Source: Sulfuritalea sp.
Lineage (GTDB): Bacteria; Pseudomonadota; Gammaproteobacteria; Burkholderiales; Rhodocyclaceae
Reading direction: 5' to 3'
DNA: 64,000 bases
NCBI GenBank assembly: GCA_016716965.1
Contig: JADJUP010000033.1
Span: 22,966 to 86,965 of the forward strand
Shown in pieces: positions 43,976 to 53,351 of this stretch (its first letter is position 1; each line of letters begins with the position of its first letter). Under the pieces are notes generated by a model. It ran no database searches. It saw nothing but the letters and a program-made list of their open reading frames with translations, and was not told where the DNA came from. The position numbers were made by a program, and so were the translations under genes.

Positions 43976-45424
43976 ATGAGCATGCTTGACAAGCGGGTGG
44001 CCCTGCGCTGGCGGCGGACCAAGATCGTGGCGACGCTGGGCCCGGCCAGCAGCAGCCCCGATGCCATCGACCGGCTGCTGCGCGCCGGCGTCGACGTGGT
44101 GCGCCTCAACATGTCGCACGGCACCCACGACGGGCATCGCGAGGCCTACCAGCGGGTACGCGCCGCGGCGCGCAAGCTCGACCGCCACGTCGCCATCCTG
44201 GCCGACCTGTGCGGCCCCAAGATCCGCTGCGGCACCTTCCCCGACGGGCCCTTGCGGCTCACGCCCGGCGAGGTAGTGCTGATCGATCCGCGCGTGAACC
44301 GCGGTGGGCCGGGGCTGATCCCCTCCCAATACAAAGCCATCGCGAAGGATGTGCAAACCGGCCACCGCATCCTGCTCGACGACGGCAACCTGGAACTCAA
44401 GGTGCTCGCCATCACCGGCGAGCAGGTGCGCTGCGAGGTGGTATTCGGCGGCCTGCTGAAAGACCACAAGGGCATCAACCTGCCCGACTCGAAGGTGTCC
44501 GCGCCCTCGCTGCCGCCAAAAGACATCGCCGACGCCCGCTTTGCCATCGAACTCGGCGTCGACTACCTCGCGCTGTCCTTCGTCCGCACCGCGAAGGACG
44601 TCGCGGGCCTGCGCCGGCTCATCGCGCGCGCCGGCGCTTCGACGCCGATCATCGCCAAGATCGAAACGCCGGAGGCGATCGAGAACATCGACGCCATCGT
44701 CGCGGCCTCCGACGCCATCATGGTGGCGCGCGGCGACCTCGGCATCGAATTGCCCGCCGAGCAGGTGCCACTGGTGCAGCGCGAACTGATCCGCATCGCG
44801 CGCCAGCACAACCGCGCCGTGATCGTGGCGACGCAGATGCTGGAATCGATGATCGACCACGCCCGCCCTACCCGCGCCGAAGTCGGCGACGTCGCCAATG
44901 CGGCGATGTCGGGCGCCGACGCGGTGATGCTGTCGGCGGAAACGGCCAGCGGCAAGTTTCCGCTGCGCGCCGTCGAGATCATGGACCGTGTGCTGCGCGA
45001 GGTCGAGGGCTACCAGTGGCAGCAGGGCAGCTTCCTGCAGGGCGAGGCGGGGCCGCGCGACAGCATGGACGTGCGAGACGGCGTCGCCCATGCCGCCGCG
45101 ACCCTGGCGCGCGACCTCAAGCTGCAGGGCATCATCATTCCCACCGAGGGCGGCACCACCGCGCGGGTGATCTCCGCGCACCGGCCGACGGCGCCGCTGG
45201 TGGCGGTATCGACCGACGCCGCCGTGTGCCGGCGCCTGGCGCTTAACTGGGGCATCGTGCCGATGGCAGCCGCGGCCAAGGAGTTCGCCGACTACGCGAC
45301 GCTGTGCGCCACCATCGCGCAGCGCTGCAAGCTCACCCGCACCGGGCACAGCGTGCTGCTGGTTTCGGGATTCAACGACAACCCGGCGCTCAATTCACCG
45401 ATGCTGAAGATCCTGCGCGTCTGA
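43976..45424 (+). CDS. pyk: Pyruvate kinase
   Basis: 482 residues, GAAGGAGG ribosome site. Motifs: TLGPASSSP, VDVVRLNMSHG, DLCGPKIR, KIETPEAIENID with the catalytic Lys, MVARGDLGIE, TQMLESMI and the C-terminal allosteric domain (IIPTEGGTTARVIS). Makes ATP and pyruvate from phosphoenolpyruvate. Convergent with the chemoreceptor gene. Confidence 0.96.
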   Translation: MSMLDKRVALRWRRTKIVATLGPASSSPDAIDRLLRAGVDVVRLNMSHGTHDGHREAYQRVRAAARKLDRHVAILADLCGPKIRCGTFPDGPLRLTPGEVVLIDPRVNRGGPGLIPSQYKAIAKDVQTGHRILLDDGNLELKVLAITGEQVRCEVVFGGLLKDHKGINLPDSKVSAPSLPPKDIADARFAIELGVDYLALSFVRTAKDVAGLRRLIARAGASTPIIAKIETPEAIENIDAIVAASDAIMVARGDLGIELPAEQVPLVQRELIRIARQHNRAVIVATQMLESMIDHARPTRAEVGDVANAAMSGADAVMLSAETASGKFPLRAVEIMDRVLREVEGYQWQQGSFLQGEAGPRDSMDVRDGVAHAAATLARDLKLQGIIIPTEGGTTARVISAHRPTAPLVAVSTDAAVCRRLALNWGIVPMAAAAKEFADYATLCATIAQRCKLTRTGHSVLLVSGFNDNPALNSPMLKILRV

Positions 45425-45428
45425 ACGA

Positions 45429-45444
45429 CCCGGCCATCGCCGGG
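45429..45444 (+). terminator. Possible terminator after pyk
   Basis: CCCGGC-CATC-GCCGGG hairpin five bases past the pyk stop. No T-run, so support is weak. Confidence 0.3.
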
Positions 45445-45458
45445 CCCGCAACGCAAAC

Positions 45459-47111
45459 CTAGAATCGCTCGAAATCGCCGGCCGCGACCGGTGCCGGCTT
45501 CGACCTGGCGGCCGGACGCGAAACACTGGCATGCCGGGATGCGGGCCGGCGACCAGTGGCGACCGCATTGTCACGGGTGGGGGCGGCCGTGAGGCTGCGA
45601 TCCATGTGGAAGAACTGCATCAGGTCCTGCAACTGCGCGGCCTGCCCGCTCATTTCCTCGGCTGTAGCGGCAAGCTCCTCCGAAGCGGATGCATTTTGCT
45701 GCGTTGCCGAATTGAGCTGCCCCATCGCGCCGTTGATCTGGCCGACGCCGGACGATTGCGCCTGCGACGCGGTAACGATCTCGCGTACCAGTTCGGATGT
45801 CTTGCGGATCGAAGGCACTACCTCGTCGAGCAGGGTACCGGCGCGCTCCGCCAGGCGTACCGAATCCTTGGCGACGGTGCCGATTTCCTGCGCGGCAATC
45901 TGGGAACGTTCCGCCAGCTTGCGCACTTCCGCCGCGACCACGGCAAAGCCCTTGCCATGCTCGCCGGCACGTGCAGCCTCGATCGCCGCGTTGAGCGCCA
46001 GCAGGTTGGTCTGGTAGGCGATGTCGTCGATGATGACGATGCGGTCGGCGATGCTCTTCATCGCCGTGACGGTCTGGCTGACGGATTCGCCGCCTTCCAC
46101 CGCCAGCCCGGTGGCGGCGGTGGCGGTTGCATCCGTCAGGCGCGCGCTTTCGGTGTTGGCCGTGATCGACGAGGTCATTTCGTCCATCGAGGCAGTGGTT
46201 TCCTCGATCAGCGCCGCCTGCTCGGAGGATGCCTGGGAGAGCGACTGTGCCGTGGTCGATACCTGCCCTGACGCGTTGGCGAGATTGTCGGCAGCCGTAT
46301 GTACGCCACCGATGATGTCGCGCAGTCCCTTCAGCGTAAGGTCGAGCGAGCGCGCCATGTCGCCCAGTTCGTCGCCGCGACGCACATCGGGGGCGACGTC
46401 AAGGTGCCCTTCGGCAACCCGCGCCAGCACGCCGCGCATGTCGGCGATCCCTCGCGTGATCGACGGAATCATCTGCAGCAATATCAGGGAGAGCACAACG
46501 ATGCCTGCGACGTTGAAGCCGATGGCGATCTTCCCGAGTTTTTCGCCTTCCGCCTCGGTGGTGGCGAAGGTCGCGCCCACCCGTTCCGCCTGCACCGGAA
46601 CCAATTCACCCAGCGGCCGGATGAGGTTTTTGTTAACCCGTGGCCACTTGTCGTTGAGGACCGCCACCACCGCCGCCTTGTCGTCGGCGGCGTAGGCTGC
46701 ATCCAACTGATCGAAGAGCAAGGGCAGGGACTCGATTTCCTTGCCGAGCGCTGCAGCAACCTTGCGCGCCTCGTCATCAGCCGGGCGATAGCCCGCGAGG
46801 AAATCCTGCCACTGCTTCGGCAACTGGTCGCGGGTTTCCTTGAGGTGTTGGCGCGCACCGTTGGCCGACACGATTTCGAGGGCGACGCCCGCCATGCGAA
46901 AACGCACTTCCTTGAGTCCCGCGTCGATCCGGCTGATGTCCAGCACAGGCTTCACGGCATGGTTGCGCACCTCGTCGAATGCCGCCGCCGAACGCTGCTG
47001 GCCATAAATTCCAAATGCGGCGAGCAGCAGCAGCAGGGACACGCTCAGTCCACCGACAAGGATCAGGCGCGTGCGTATTGAAATCGTCTTGAACGCTCCA
47101 ACAATTTTCAT
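45459..47111 (-). CDS. Methyl-accepting chemotaxis protein
   Basis: 550 residues from the ATG at 47111 (MKIVGAFKTISIRTRLILVG). Membrane helices near 17-37 and 190-210, a periplasmic four-helix-bundle sensor between them, a HAMP domain, and the signalling tip IIDDIAYQTNLLALNAAIEAARAGEHGKGFAVVAAEVRKLAERS. No CheR-binding pentapeptide at the C-terminus, which is basic and Ala/Pro-rich. Ligand unknown. Confidence 0.94.
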   Translation of the reverse strand: MKIVGAFKTISIRTRLILVGGLSVSLLLLLAAFGIYGQQRSAAAFDEVRNHAVKPVLDISRIDAGLKEVRFRMAGVALEIVSANGARQHLKETRDQLPKQWQDFLAGYRPADDEARKVAAALGKEIESLPLLFDQLDAAYAADDKAAVVAVLNDKWPRVNKNLIRPLGELVPVQAERVGATFATTEAEGEKLGKIAIGFNVAGIVVLSLILLQMIPSITRGIADMRGVLARVAEGHLDVAPDVRRGDELGDMARSLDLTLKGLRDIIGGVHTAADNLANASGQVSTTAQSLSQASSEQAALIEETTASMDEMTSSITANTESARLTDATATAATGLAVEGGESVSQTVTAMKSIADRIVIIDDIAYQTNLLALNAAIEAARAGEHGKGFAVVAAEVRKLAERSQIAAQEIGTVAKDSVRLAERAGTLLDEVVPSIRKTSELVREIVTASQAQSSGVGQINGAMGQLNSATQQNASASEELAATAEEMSGQAAQLQDLMQFFHMDRSLTAAPTRDNAVATGRRPASRHASVSRPAARSKPAPVAAGDFERF

Positions 47112-47444
47112 GACCCGACTCCCCCTATCGTGATTGCAGGTATCGATACTCACAAGAATTCCTTCTTGTGTTAATCCGTGATTTGCGCAGAAAGCTGCGG
47201 AAAGTACCTACCCGCAAACCCGCCAGCACATTGATTCTCCATGATCTAATAGTGGTCATGCTTCGAGTCTGAAAGCCGCGCCTGCGGACTCAAGAAATCG
47301 ATGCATGCGCCGTTGAAGGTCATGGTCGTGGCGTGAAGCCGACAGATGTCGCAACGCACCACCATCATGGAATCGGTCGTGAGCCGAACCCGTATCACGA
47401 CCAGAGCCACCACACCGCCCATCGCAAATCCGAGGAGACTTCAG
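47112..47444. other. Divergent control region of chemoreceptor and rhodanese genes
   Basis: 333 bp without a credible gene. It contains a perfect palindrome (CACAAGAA-TTCC-TTCTTGTG, 47151-47170), a GTATCGATAC palindrome just left of it, and AT-rich sequence near 47229-47251. Confidence 0.45.
47151..47170. promoter_or_regulatory. Operator-like palindrome upstream of the chemoreceptor gene
   Basis: Perfect 8-bp arms CACAAGAA/TTCTTGTG with a four-base centre, 40 bp from the chemoreceptor ATG. Its position suits a regulator site. Confidence 0.4.
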
Positions 47445-47900
47445 ATGAACGCTTTCAAACACACACTGTTACTTGCCGCCGGAATTGGCCTGATCACGGC
47501 CACCAACATCGTGCTCGCCCAGGAAACTCCTGCCGCAGCGCCGGCGGGGGTCAAGCTGATCGATGCGCCAGCCGTGCAGGCCCTGCAGGGCAAGGGCGCG
47601 GTGCTGATCGACACGCGCAAGGCCAGCGAATTTTCCGACGGCACCATCAAAGGCGCCATTTCCGTCCCCTACGATCCGGAGAAGAGCGCAAAAGACGCGA
47701 AGTTCGACTCCAGCCAGGACAAGTTCGACATGGCTAAGATCGCCGACAAGAACAAGGACTACGTCCTGTTCTGCAATTCGGGAACCTGCTGGAAATCGTA
47801 CAAGGCCGCCGTGGTCATGGCCAAGTCCGGCTACAAGAACGTGCATTGGTACCGTAGCGGCTTCCCTGACTGGAAATCGCGCAAGCTGCCGACCGAGTAA
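47445..47900 (+). CDS. Exported rhodanese-domain protein
   Basis: 151 residues from the ATG at 47445 with a GAGGAG ribosome site. Signal peptide ends near IVLAQE. One rhodanese domain: VLIDTRKASEFSDGTIKGAISVPY and the active-site loop CNSGTCWKSYKAA with catalytic Cys110. The second Cys in the loop (Cys115) is unusual and could allow a disulfide. Likely periplasmic sulfur transfer; partner unknown. Followed by a strong terminator. Confidence 0.85.
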   Translation: MNAFKHTLLLAAGIGLITATNIVLAQETPAAAPAGVKLIDAPAVQALQGKGAVLIDTRKASEFSDGTIKGAISVPYDPEKSAKDAKFDSSQDKFDMAKIADKNKDYVLFCNSGTCWKSYKAAVVMAKSGYKNVHWYRSGFPDWKSRKLPTE

Positions 47901-47919
47901 ACGCCTGCGCTTCGCACCG

Positions 47920-47944
47920 GGCCACCTTCGGGTGGCCTTTTTTT
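47920..47944 (+). terminator. Rho-independent terminator after the rhodanese gene
   Basis: GGCCACC-TTCG-GGTGGCC hairpin followed by seven T. Confidence 0.92.
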
Positions 47945-48045
47945 CGCCTGCGGAACTCCTTCCAGCCTCAGACGGTGCCGCGCAGCTCGCCTGGTCGGTA
48001 CCCCCGACGCAAGCTTGCCGTAACAATATTAGACATCGAAACCTC

Positions 48046-48075
48046 TTGACGCGGTGCAATAACCATTTTTAAAAT
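48046..48075 (+). promoter_or_regulatory. Sigma-70 promoter of ompW
   Basis: TTGACG (48046-48051), 18-bp spacer, TAAAAT (48070-48075), 54 bp before the ATG. TTGACGCGGTGCAA overlaps the -35 and loosely resembles an FNR site; ompW is FNR-controlled in E. coli, but the match here is weak. Confidence 0.5.
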
Positions 48076-48128
48076 AGGTCTATTAAGGATTTCCCGCTTC
48101 TCCCTTTAACTCAATGAAAGGAAATTCC

Positions 48129-48764
48129 ATGAAACATTGCAAAACCGTCCTCGCCCTGGCCGCGCTGGTTTCCAGCAGTGCATTCGCGCAGCAAGCGGAA
48201 GGCAACTGGATGATGCGCATTCGCGCTGTCGACGTCCAGCCGGTTAAAAAATCGGATCCAATCGCGGCCCTGGCGCTGCCGGCGGACGCCGTCTGGGTCG
48301 AGAGCAAGCTGATTCCGGAAATCGACTTCAGCTATTTCTTCACCAAGAACCTGGCCGCGGAGCTGATCCTGACCGTTCCGCAGAAGATGGACGTGAAGGT
48401 CAACGGAGTAGGCAAGGTCGGCAACTTCAAGGCCCTGCCGCCGACGCTGACGCTCCAGTACCACTTCACCCCCGACAGCGACTTCCGTCCCTACGTCGGC
48501 GCCGGCGTGAATTACACGGTGATTTCGGGCGTCAGCCTGCCGGTAGTCGATACGCTCACCGCCAACTCGTCGACCCTCGACAAGTCCAGCCTGGGCGCCG
48601 CCCTGCAACTCGGATTCGACTACAAGGTCGGCAAGAACAGCTACATCAACTTCGACATCAAGAAGGTCTTCATCAATGCCGACCTCAAGGTCGGCGGCAA
48701 CAAGGTCAGCAATGTCACGCTCGATCCGGTTCTCGTCGGCATCGGCTACGGCTTCCGCTTCTGA
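48129..48764 (+). CDS. ompW: OmpW-family outer membrane protein
   Basis: 211 residues from the ATG at 48129 (AAGGA ribosome site; an upstream in-frame ATG at 48114 lacks one). Signal peptide ends at SAFAQQ. The mature protein forms an eight-stranded barrel with the family segments NWMMRIRAVDVQP, EIDFSYFFTKNLAAELIL, PYVGAGVNYT and the terminal aromatic GYGFRF. Small hydrophobic compounds are thought to enter through OmpW pores. Confidence 0.93.
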   Translation: MKHCKTVLALAALVSSSAFAQQAEGNWMMRIRAVDVQPVKKSDPIAALALPADAVWVESKLIPEIDFSYFFTKNLAAELILTVPQKMDVKVNGVGKVGNFKALPPTLTLQYHFTPDSDFRPYVGAGVNYTVISGVSLPVVDTLTANSSTLDKSSLGAALQLGFDYKVGKNSYINFDIKKVFINADLKVGGNKVSNVTLDPVLVGIGYGFRF

Positions 48765-48785
48765 GCGCAGAACGGCTTGCGCAAA

Positions 48786-48811
48786 GGGCCACCTTCGGGT
48801 GGCCCTTTTTT
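48786..48811. terminator. Bidirectional terminator between ompW and the luciferase-like gene
   Basis: GGGCCACC-TTCG-GGTGGCCC with six T on the plus side and AAA on the other side. The stop codon of the facing gene (TAA, 48810-48812) lies in the T-run. Nearly the same hairpin as at 47920. Confidence 0.9.
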
Positions 48812-49820
48812 ATGTCCGCTGTATCCCGCAGGCCGCCGCCGCAATGTCCAGCGAGCGCAGGCGCAGGTCGGGATCGAAGATGTCGCAGACCACGATCATT
48901 TCGTCGGCCTGCGTCGCGCGACTCAGGGCCTCCAATCCGGCCCTTACCGTGTCCGGCCCGCCGATCACCGCAGCACCGAGAAAATCGGCAATGCCGGCGC
49001 GTTCCTGCGGATGCAGGCCCGCCATGAAGCCTTCCACCGGCGGCGGCAGGCAGCGCCGGTCGCCATGGAGGATGCCCAGCACGCGCTGGAACACGCTGGA
49101 GGCGAGGAACTGCGCCTCCTCATCCGTCGGCGCGGCGACCAGCGGCACGCCGATCATCACGTAAGGTTTCGCCAGAACCGCGGACGGCCGGAACCGGCTG
49201 CGATACAGGTCGAGCGCCTGGTTCAGCAGGCGCGGCGCGAAGTGCGAGGCAAAGGCATACGGCAGGCCGCGCTCGGCCGCCAGTTGGGCGGAAAACAGGC
49301 TGGAACCGAGCAGCCAGATCGGCACCCGCGTGCCGGCACCGGGCATGGCGATCACCTGCTGATCCGGCTGCGGCTCGCCCAGCAGTCGCTGCAGTTCGGC
49401 GACCTCGCGCGGGAAATCCTCTTCGGTTTCGACCCGGTCGCGGCGCAGCGCACGCATGGTGAGCCGGTCGGTGCCCGGCGCCCGGCCCAGTCCCAGGTCG
49501 ATGCGTCCCGGATACAGTTCGGACAGCGTGCCGAAGGCCTCGGCCACCACCAGCGGCGCATGGTTGGGCAGCATCACGCCGCCCGAACCGACGCGGATGC
49601 TGCTCGTGCCGCCGGCGATGTAGCCCACCAGCACGGCGGTGGCCGAACTGGCGATGCCCGGCATGTTGTGGTGTTCCGCCAGCCAGTAACGGGTAAAGCC
49701 GAGTTGCTCGACATGGCGTGCGGTGCGCAGCGAAATTGCCAGCGCCTCGGCAACGCTGCCGCCCTCGCGCACGGCGACCAGATCGAGCATGGAAAGGCAA
49801 GTGTCGTTGAGCGTTTTCAT
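48810..49820 (-). CDS. Luciferase-like flavin-dependent monooxygenase
   Basis: 336 residues from the ATG at 49820 (MKTLNDTCLSMLDLVAVREG). TIM-barrel features of the bacterial luciferase family: YWLAEHHNMPGIASSATAVL, RVGSGGVMLPNHAPLVVAEAFGTL, IDLGLGRAPGTD, PIWLLGSS. It is of the MsnO8/YhbW subgroup, which uses reduced flavin; substrate unknown. Confidence 0.88.
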   Translation of the reverse strand: MKTLNDTCLSMLDLVAVREGGSVAEALAISLRTARHVEQLGFTRYWLAEHHNMPGIASSATAVLVGYIAGGTSSIRVGSGGVMLPNHAPLVVAEAFGTLSELYPGRIDLGLGRAPGTDRLTMRALRRDRVETEEDFPREVAELQRLLGEPQPDQQVIAMPGAGTRVPIWLLGSSLFSAQLAAERGLPYAFASHFAPRLLNQALDLYRSRFRPSAVLAKPYVMIGVPLVAAPTDEEAQFLASSVFQRVLGILHGDRRCLPPPVEGFMAGLHPQERAGIADFLGAAVIGGPDTVRAGLEALSRATQADEMIVVCDIFDPDLRLRSLDIAAAACGIQRT

Positions 49821-49912
49821 TGTGAGAATCATCGCGGTTCGCGCGAGTACCTTTGGTTGTGATTGAAACTGGCGCAATGGCAAATCGCCGTGTCGCCGGC
49901 GCCGACTCTTTG

Positions 49913-51112
49913 CTACTCGGTGCGCAGAGCCTCCACCGGATCGAGCAGCGCGGCGCGGCGCGCCGGCAGCACGCCGGCGGCCAGTCCGATGGCGGCGGCG
50001 ATCACTTCCGCCAGCACCACGAAAGACAGCGGGGTATGCACCGGCAGCGCCGGCAGGAACAGGCCGATCAGTTGCGCCAGGCCGACGCCGAGCAGGAGGC
50101 CGACCAGGCCGCCGATCGCGGCCAGCGCCACGGCCTCGCCGAGGAAGAGGCCGAGGATGGTCTGGCGCCGCGCGCCGAGCGCCACCATGAGGCCGATCTC
50201 GTTGGTGCGCTCGGTCACCGCGATGGTCATGATGGTGACGATGCCGACGCCGCCGACCAGCAGCGAAATGCCGCCCAGCGCGCCGACCGCCATGGTCAGA
50301 ACGTCGAGGATGCCGCCCAGCGTGGAGAGCATCTCCTCCTGGCTGATGATGGTGACGTCGTCGCGGCCGTGGCGCGCCTTCATCACTTCCTTGATGTTGG
50401 CCACGACGCTGGCCGCCGGCACGCCTTCGGCCACGGCGACGTTGATTTCGTTGAGGCCGGCGCGGTTGAACATCTCCAGCGCGCGCGCCGCCGGCACGAA
50501 GGCCGTGTCGTCGAGGTCGATGCCGAGGAACTGGCCTTTCGGTTGCATGACGCCGATCACTCGAAACTGCAGGCCGCCGATGCGGACCCGTGCGCCCAGG
50601 GCATTCTCGGCGCCGAACAGTTCGTTCTTCAGCTTGGGACCGAGCACCACCTGGGCGCGCGCCGCGCCGGAATCGTCCTCGGGCAGGAAGCTGCCGATCC
50701 GGACCTTGCCCTTGAATACCTTTGGCATCTCCGGGCCGACACCGAGCACCATCACCCTCCGCGTGCGGCCGTTGCCCGCCACCTCCGCGTTGCCATTCAC
50801 CGAAGGCGTCACGGCGATCACGTTGGGCAGGCGCTTCATCGCCTCGGCATCCTCCAGCGACAGCGGCCGCGCGCTGCTGGGCAGGCCGGTGGTGGCGCCG
50901 CCGGTCTTGGTGCGCCCCGGATGGACGCCGATCACATTGGTGCCGAACTGGGTGAACTCCGCCAGCACGTAGCGATGGATGCCCTCGCCGATCGAGGTCA
51001 GCAGGATCACCGCGGCGATGCCCACCGCGATGCCGAGCAGGGTAAGGAAGCTGCGCAGGCGCTGCGCGACGATGGCGCGGATGGCTAGCGCAAGGAAATC
51101 GGTGATGCCCAT
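49913..51112 (-). CDS. MacB-like ABC transporter permease (second copy)
   Basis: 399 residues from the ATG at 51112 (MGITDFLALAIRAIVAQRLR). One N-terminal helix (SFLTLLGIAVGIAAVILLTSIG), a MacB periplasmic domain (about 50-270) and three C-terminal FtsX helices. It is the last gene of a leftward operon: adaptor, ATPase, permease, permease. Two different permeases suggest a heterodimeric exporter. Confidence 0.9.
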   Translation of the reverse strand: MGITDFLALAIRAIVAQRLRSFLTLLGIAVGIAAVILLTSIGEGIHRYVLAEFTQFGTNVIGVHPGRTKTGGATTGLPSSARPLSLEDAEAMKRLPNVIAVTPSVNGNAEVAGNGRTRRVMVLGVGPEMPKVFKGKVRIGSFLPEDDSGAARAQVVLGPKLKNELFGAENALGARVRIGGLQFRVIGVMQPKGQFLGIDLDDTAFVPAARALEMFNRAGLNEINVAVAEGVPAASVVANIKEVMKARHGRDDVTIISQEEMLSTLGGILDVLTMAVGALGGISLLVGGVGIVTIMTIAVTERTNEIGLMVALGARRQTILGLFLGEAVALAAIGGLVGLLLGVGLAQLIGLFLPALPVHTPLSFVVLAEVIAAAIGLAAGVLPARRAALLDPVEALRTE

Positions 51113-51170
51113 GTCAGTTTCCCGCCCCTGCTTCGCGCCACCCGCGATCGACGAAAAGGCCAACCGCCTT

Positions 51171-51262
51171 CAACACGGAGATCACTGAGACACAGAGGGC
51201 GCAGAGTATTCCCGTCTGATCGCCTTTCTCTGCGATCTCCGTGCCTCTGAGTCCTCTGTGTC
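51171..51262. repeat. Intergenic repeat between the two permease genes
   Basis: CACGGAGATC and ACACAGAGG occur on one strand in 51171-51206 and on the opposite strand in 51227-51262, with CGCAGAG/CTCTGCG between. This low-complexity word set is the common intergenic 'cacggag...acacagagg' repeat of proteobacteria. Confidence 0.6.
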
Positions 51263-51282
51263 GAAAGAGTTTGGGTTTCATC

Positions 51283-52491
51283 CTAATGTTTCATCAGGGC
51301 CTGCACGGGATCGAGCCGCGCCGCGCGGCGTGCCGGCATGATGCCGAACAGCAGCCCGGTGCTCAGCGCCGTGCCCAGCGCCGCGATTACCGCCCAGTCC
51401 GGCGGATAGGCGGGGAATACCGGGTACAACTGGCGCAGCACGAAGGCGCCGAACAGGCCGAGGCCATAGCCGGTGAAGGCACCGACCAGCGACAGCATCG
51501 CCGCCTCGGCCATGAAGGCGTTGCGGATCGTCGCGCCGCGCGCGCCGAGCGCCTTGAGCAGGCCGATCTCGCCGGTGCGCTGGGTCACCGCGACCAGCAT
51601 CACGTTCATCACCAGGATGCCGGCCACCGCCAGGCTGATCGCGGCGATGCCGGCCACCGCCGCCGTCAGCGCGCGCAGCAGCCTGTCGAAGGTGGCGAGC
51701 ACGGCGTCCTGGGTGATCACCGTGATGTCTTCCTCGCCGCCGTGGCGGGCCTTGAGCACGGCGGTCACCTCGCGCTTCACCGCCTCGATCTCGCCGCGGC
51801 TCCTGGCCTCGATCAGGATGCGGAACAGGGTGTTGGTATTGAACAGGCTCTGCGCCACGGCGGCCGGCACGAACACCACCTCGTCGGTGTTCATGCCCAG
51901 GCCCTGCCCCACCGGCCTGAGCACGCCGACGATGCGCAGGCGGCGGTCGCCGAGGCGGATCAGTTCGCCCACCGCCTGGGTGCTGCCGAAGATCTCTTCC
52001 TTGATCTTGGAGCCGATCACCGCCACCGGCGCGCCGCGGCTCCAGTCGCCCTCGGGCAGGAAGCTGCCCTGCGCCATGCGGAAGCTGCGAATGTCGAGGT
52101 AGGTCGACGCGGTGCCGGCCACCACCACCTCGCGCAGTCGGCCGTTGGCGCTGATCTCGGAATTGCCCGCCGCCAGCGGTGCCACGCGCCGCACCGAAGG
52201 CAGCCGCGTGAGTGCGAATGCGTCATCGACGGTGAGGTCGCGCGGCGTGGTGGTCAGCGCGTTGGCCGGACTGAACCCGCCGGTGGCGGAACGTCCCGGC
52301 AGGACGATGACAAGGTTGCTGCCCAGCGCCGAAAACTGGTCCACCACATAGCGCCGCGCGCCATCGCCCAGCGCCGTCAGCACCACCACGGCCGCGACGC
52401 CGATCGCCATCGCCAGCACCGACAGCGAGGTGCGCAGCGGGTAACCGGTCGCCGCATCGCGGGCGAAGCGCAGAATGTCGGCGGTGCGCAT
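51283..52491 (-). CDS. MacB-like ABC transporter permease (first copy)
   Basis: 402 residues, ATG at 52491, eight bases after the ATPase stop. Same layout as the next gene: N-terminal helix (SLSVLAMAIGVAAVVVLTALG), periplasmic domain, three C-terminal FtsX helices. It is clearly a paralogue of the permease at 49913-51112. Confidence 0.9.
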   Translation of the reverse strand: MRTADILRFARDAATGYPLRTSLSVLAMAIGVAAVVVLTALGDGARRYVVDQFSALGSNLVIVLPGRSATGGFSPANALTTTPRDLTVDDAFALTRLPSVRRVAPLAAGNSEISANGRLREVVVAGTASTYLDIRSFRMAQGSFLPEGDWSRGAPVAVIGSKIKEEIFGSTQAVGELIRLGDRRLRIVGVLRPVGQGLGMNTDEVVFVPAAVAQSLFNTNTLFRILIEARSRGEIEAVKREVTAVLKARHGGEEDITVITQDAVLATFDRLLRALTAAVAGIAAISLAVAGILVMNVMLVAVTQRTGEIGLLKALGARGATIRNAFMAEAAMLSLVGAFTGYGLGLFGAFVLRQLYPVFPAYPPDWAVIAALGTALSTGLLFGIMPARRAARLDPVQALMKH

Positions 52492-52499
52492 GCCTGTCC

Positions 52500-53198
52500 T
52501 CAGCCGGCGACGGCCGCCGGCCGCGCGCTGTCGAACTTCAGTTCTCCGTCTTCCATCATCAGTTGCCGTCGCGCGCGGCTGCCGATCTTCTGGTCGTGGG
52601 TGACCACGATCAGCGTCATGCCGCGCGCATTGAGCGCCTCTAGCAGGTGGATCACGTCATCGCCGGTGGCGCGGTCGAGGTTGCCGGTCGGCTCGTCGGC
52701 CAGCAGCACGGCGGGCTGCATGACGGTGGCGCGGGCGATCGCAACGCGTTGCCGCTGCCCGCCGGAAAGCTGGTCGGGCCGGTGGTCGGCGCGCTTTTCG
52801 AGGCCGAAGTCCTTGAGCGCCGTGGCGACCCGCTGCGCGCGCTCCGCCGCCCCGATGCCGGCCAGCATCATGGGCAGGGCGATGTTCTCGGCGGCGGTGA
52901 GGCGCGGCACCAGGTGGAAGCTCTGGAACACGAAGCCGATGCGCCGGCTGCGCACGGTGGCCTGTTCGTCCGGCGTCAGCGTGGTGACGTCCCGGCCTTC
53001 GAGGCGGTAGATGCCGGCATCGGGCCGGTCGAGCAGGCCCAGCAGGTTGAGCAGCGTGGACTTGCCGGAGCCCGACGGCCCCATGATCGCCACATACTCG
53101 CCGGCCTCGATGCCGACGTCGAGCCGGGTCAGCGCATGCACCACGCTGTCGCCCAGGTGGAACACGCGCTCGATGCCGGCGAGTTCGATCAGCGCCAT
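52500..53198 (-). CDS. MacB/LolD-type ABC transporter ATPase
   Basis: 232 residues. Walker A GPSGSGKSTLLNLLGLLD, signature LSGGQRQRVAIARA, Walker B LLADEPTGNLD, H-loop VTHD. It powers the exporter formed with the two permeases and the HlyD-type adaptor. Confidence 0.94.
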   Translation of the reverse strand: MALIELAGIERVFHLGDSVVHALTRLDVGIEAGEYVAIMGPSGSGKSTLLNLLGLLDRPDAGIYRLEGRDVTTLTPDEQATVRSRRIGFVFQSFHLVPRLTAAENIALPMMLAGIGAAERAQRVATALKDFGLEKRADHRPDQLSGGQRQRVAIARATVMQPAVLLADEPTGNLDRATGDDVIHLLEALNARGMTLIVVTHDQKIGSRARRQLMMEDGELKFDSARPAAVAG

Positions 53199-53217
53199 CC
53201 GTTCATTCCTTCCGGAC

Positions 53218-53270
53218 GCCGCGCAGCGGCGCTAACCAAGTCACCCCTTTGCCCGGCAAGGGGGGCGAAG
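53218..53270. repeat. REP-like palindromic element, copy 3
   Basis: GCCGCGCAGCGGC followed by TCACCCCTTTGC and GGCAAGGGGGG. Same order of parts as the copy at 22711-22767. It lies between the adaptor and ATPase genes. Confidence 0.6.
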
Positions 53271-53351
53271 GTGGGGTTTCGCAAAGCACTGCTTTGCGCC
53301 ACCGCAGCCGGACTGCTGTGCAAAGCAGTCCGTGGAACGGGGGGATTGCCC
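53271..53351. repeat. Hairpin-rich spacer between adaptor and ATPase genes
   Basis: Contains GCAAAGCA-CTGCTTTGC (near 53281-53298) and GGACTGCT-GTGC-AAAGCAGTCC (near 53310-53332), both near-perfect inverted repeats. Probably further parts of the neighbouring repeat element. Confidence 0.5.
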
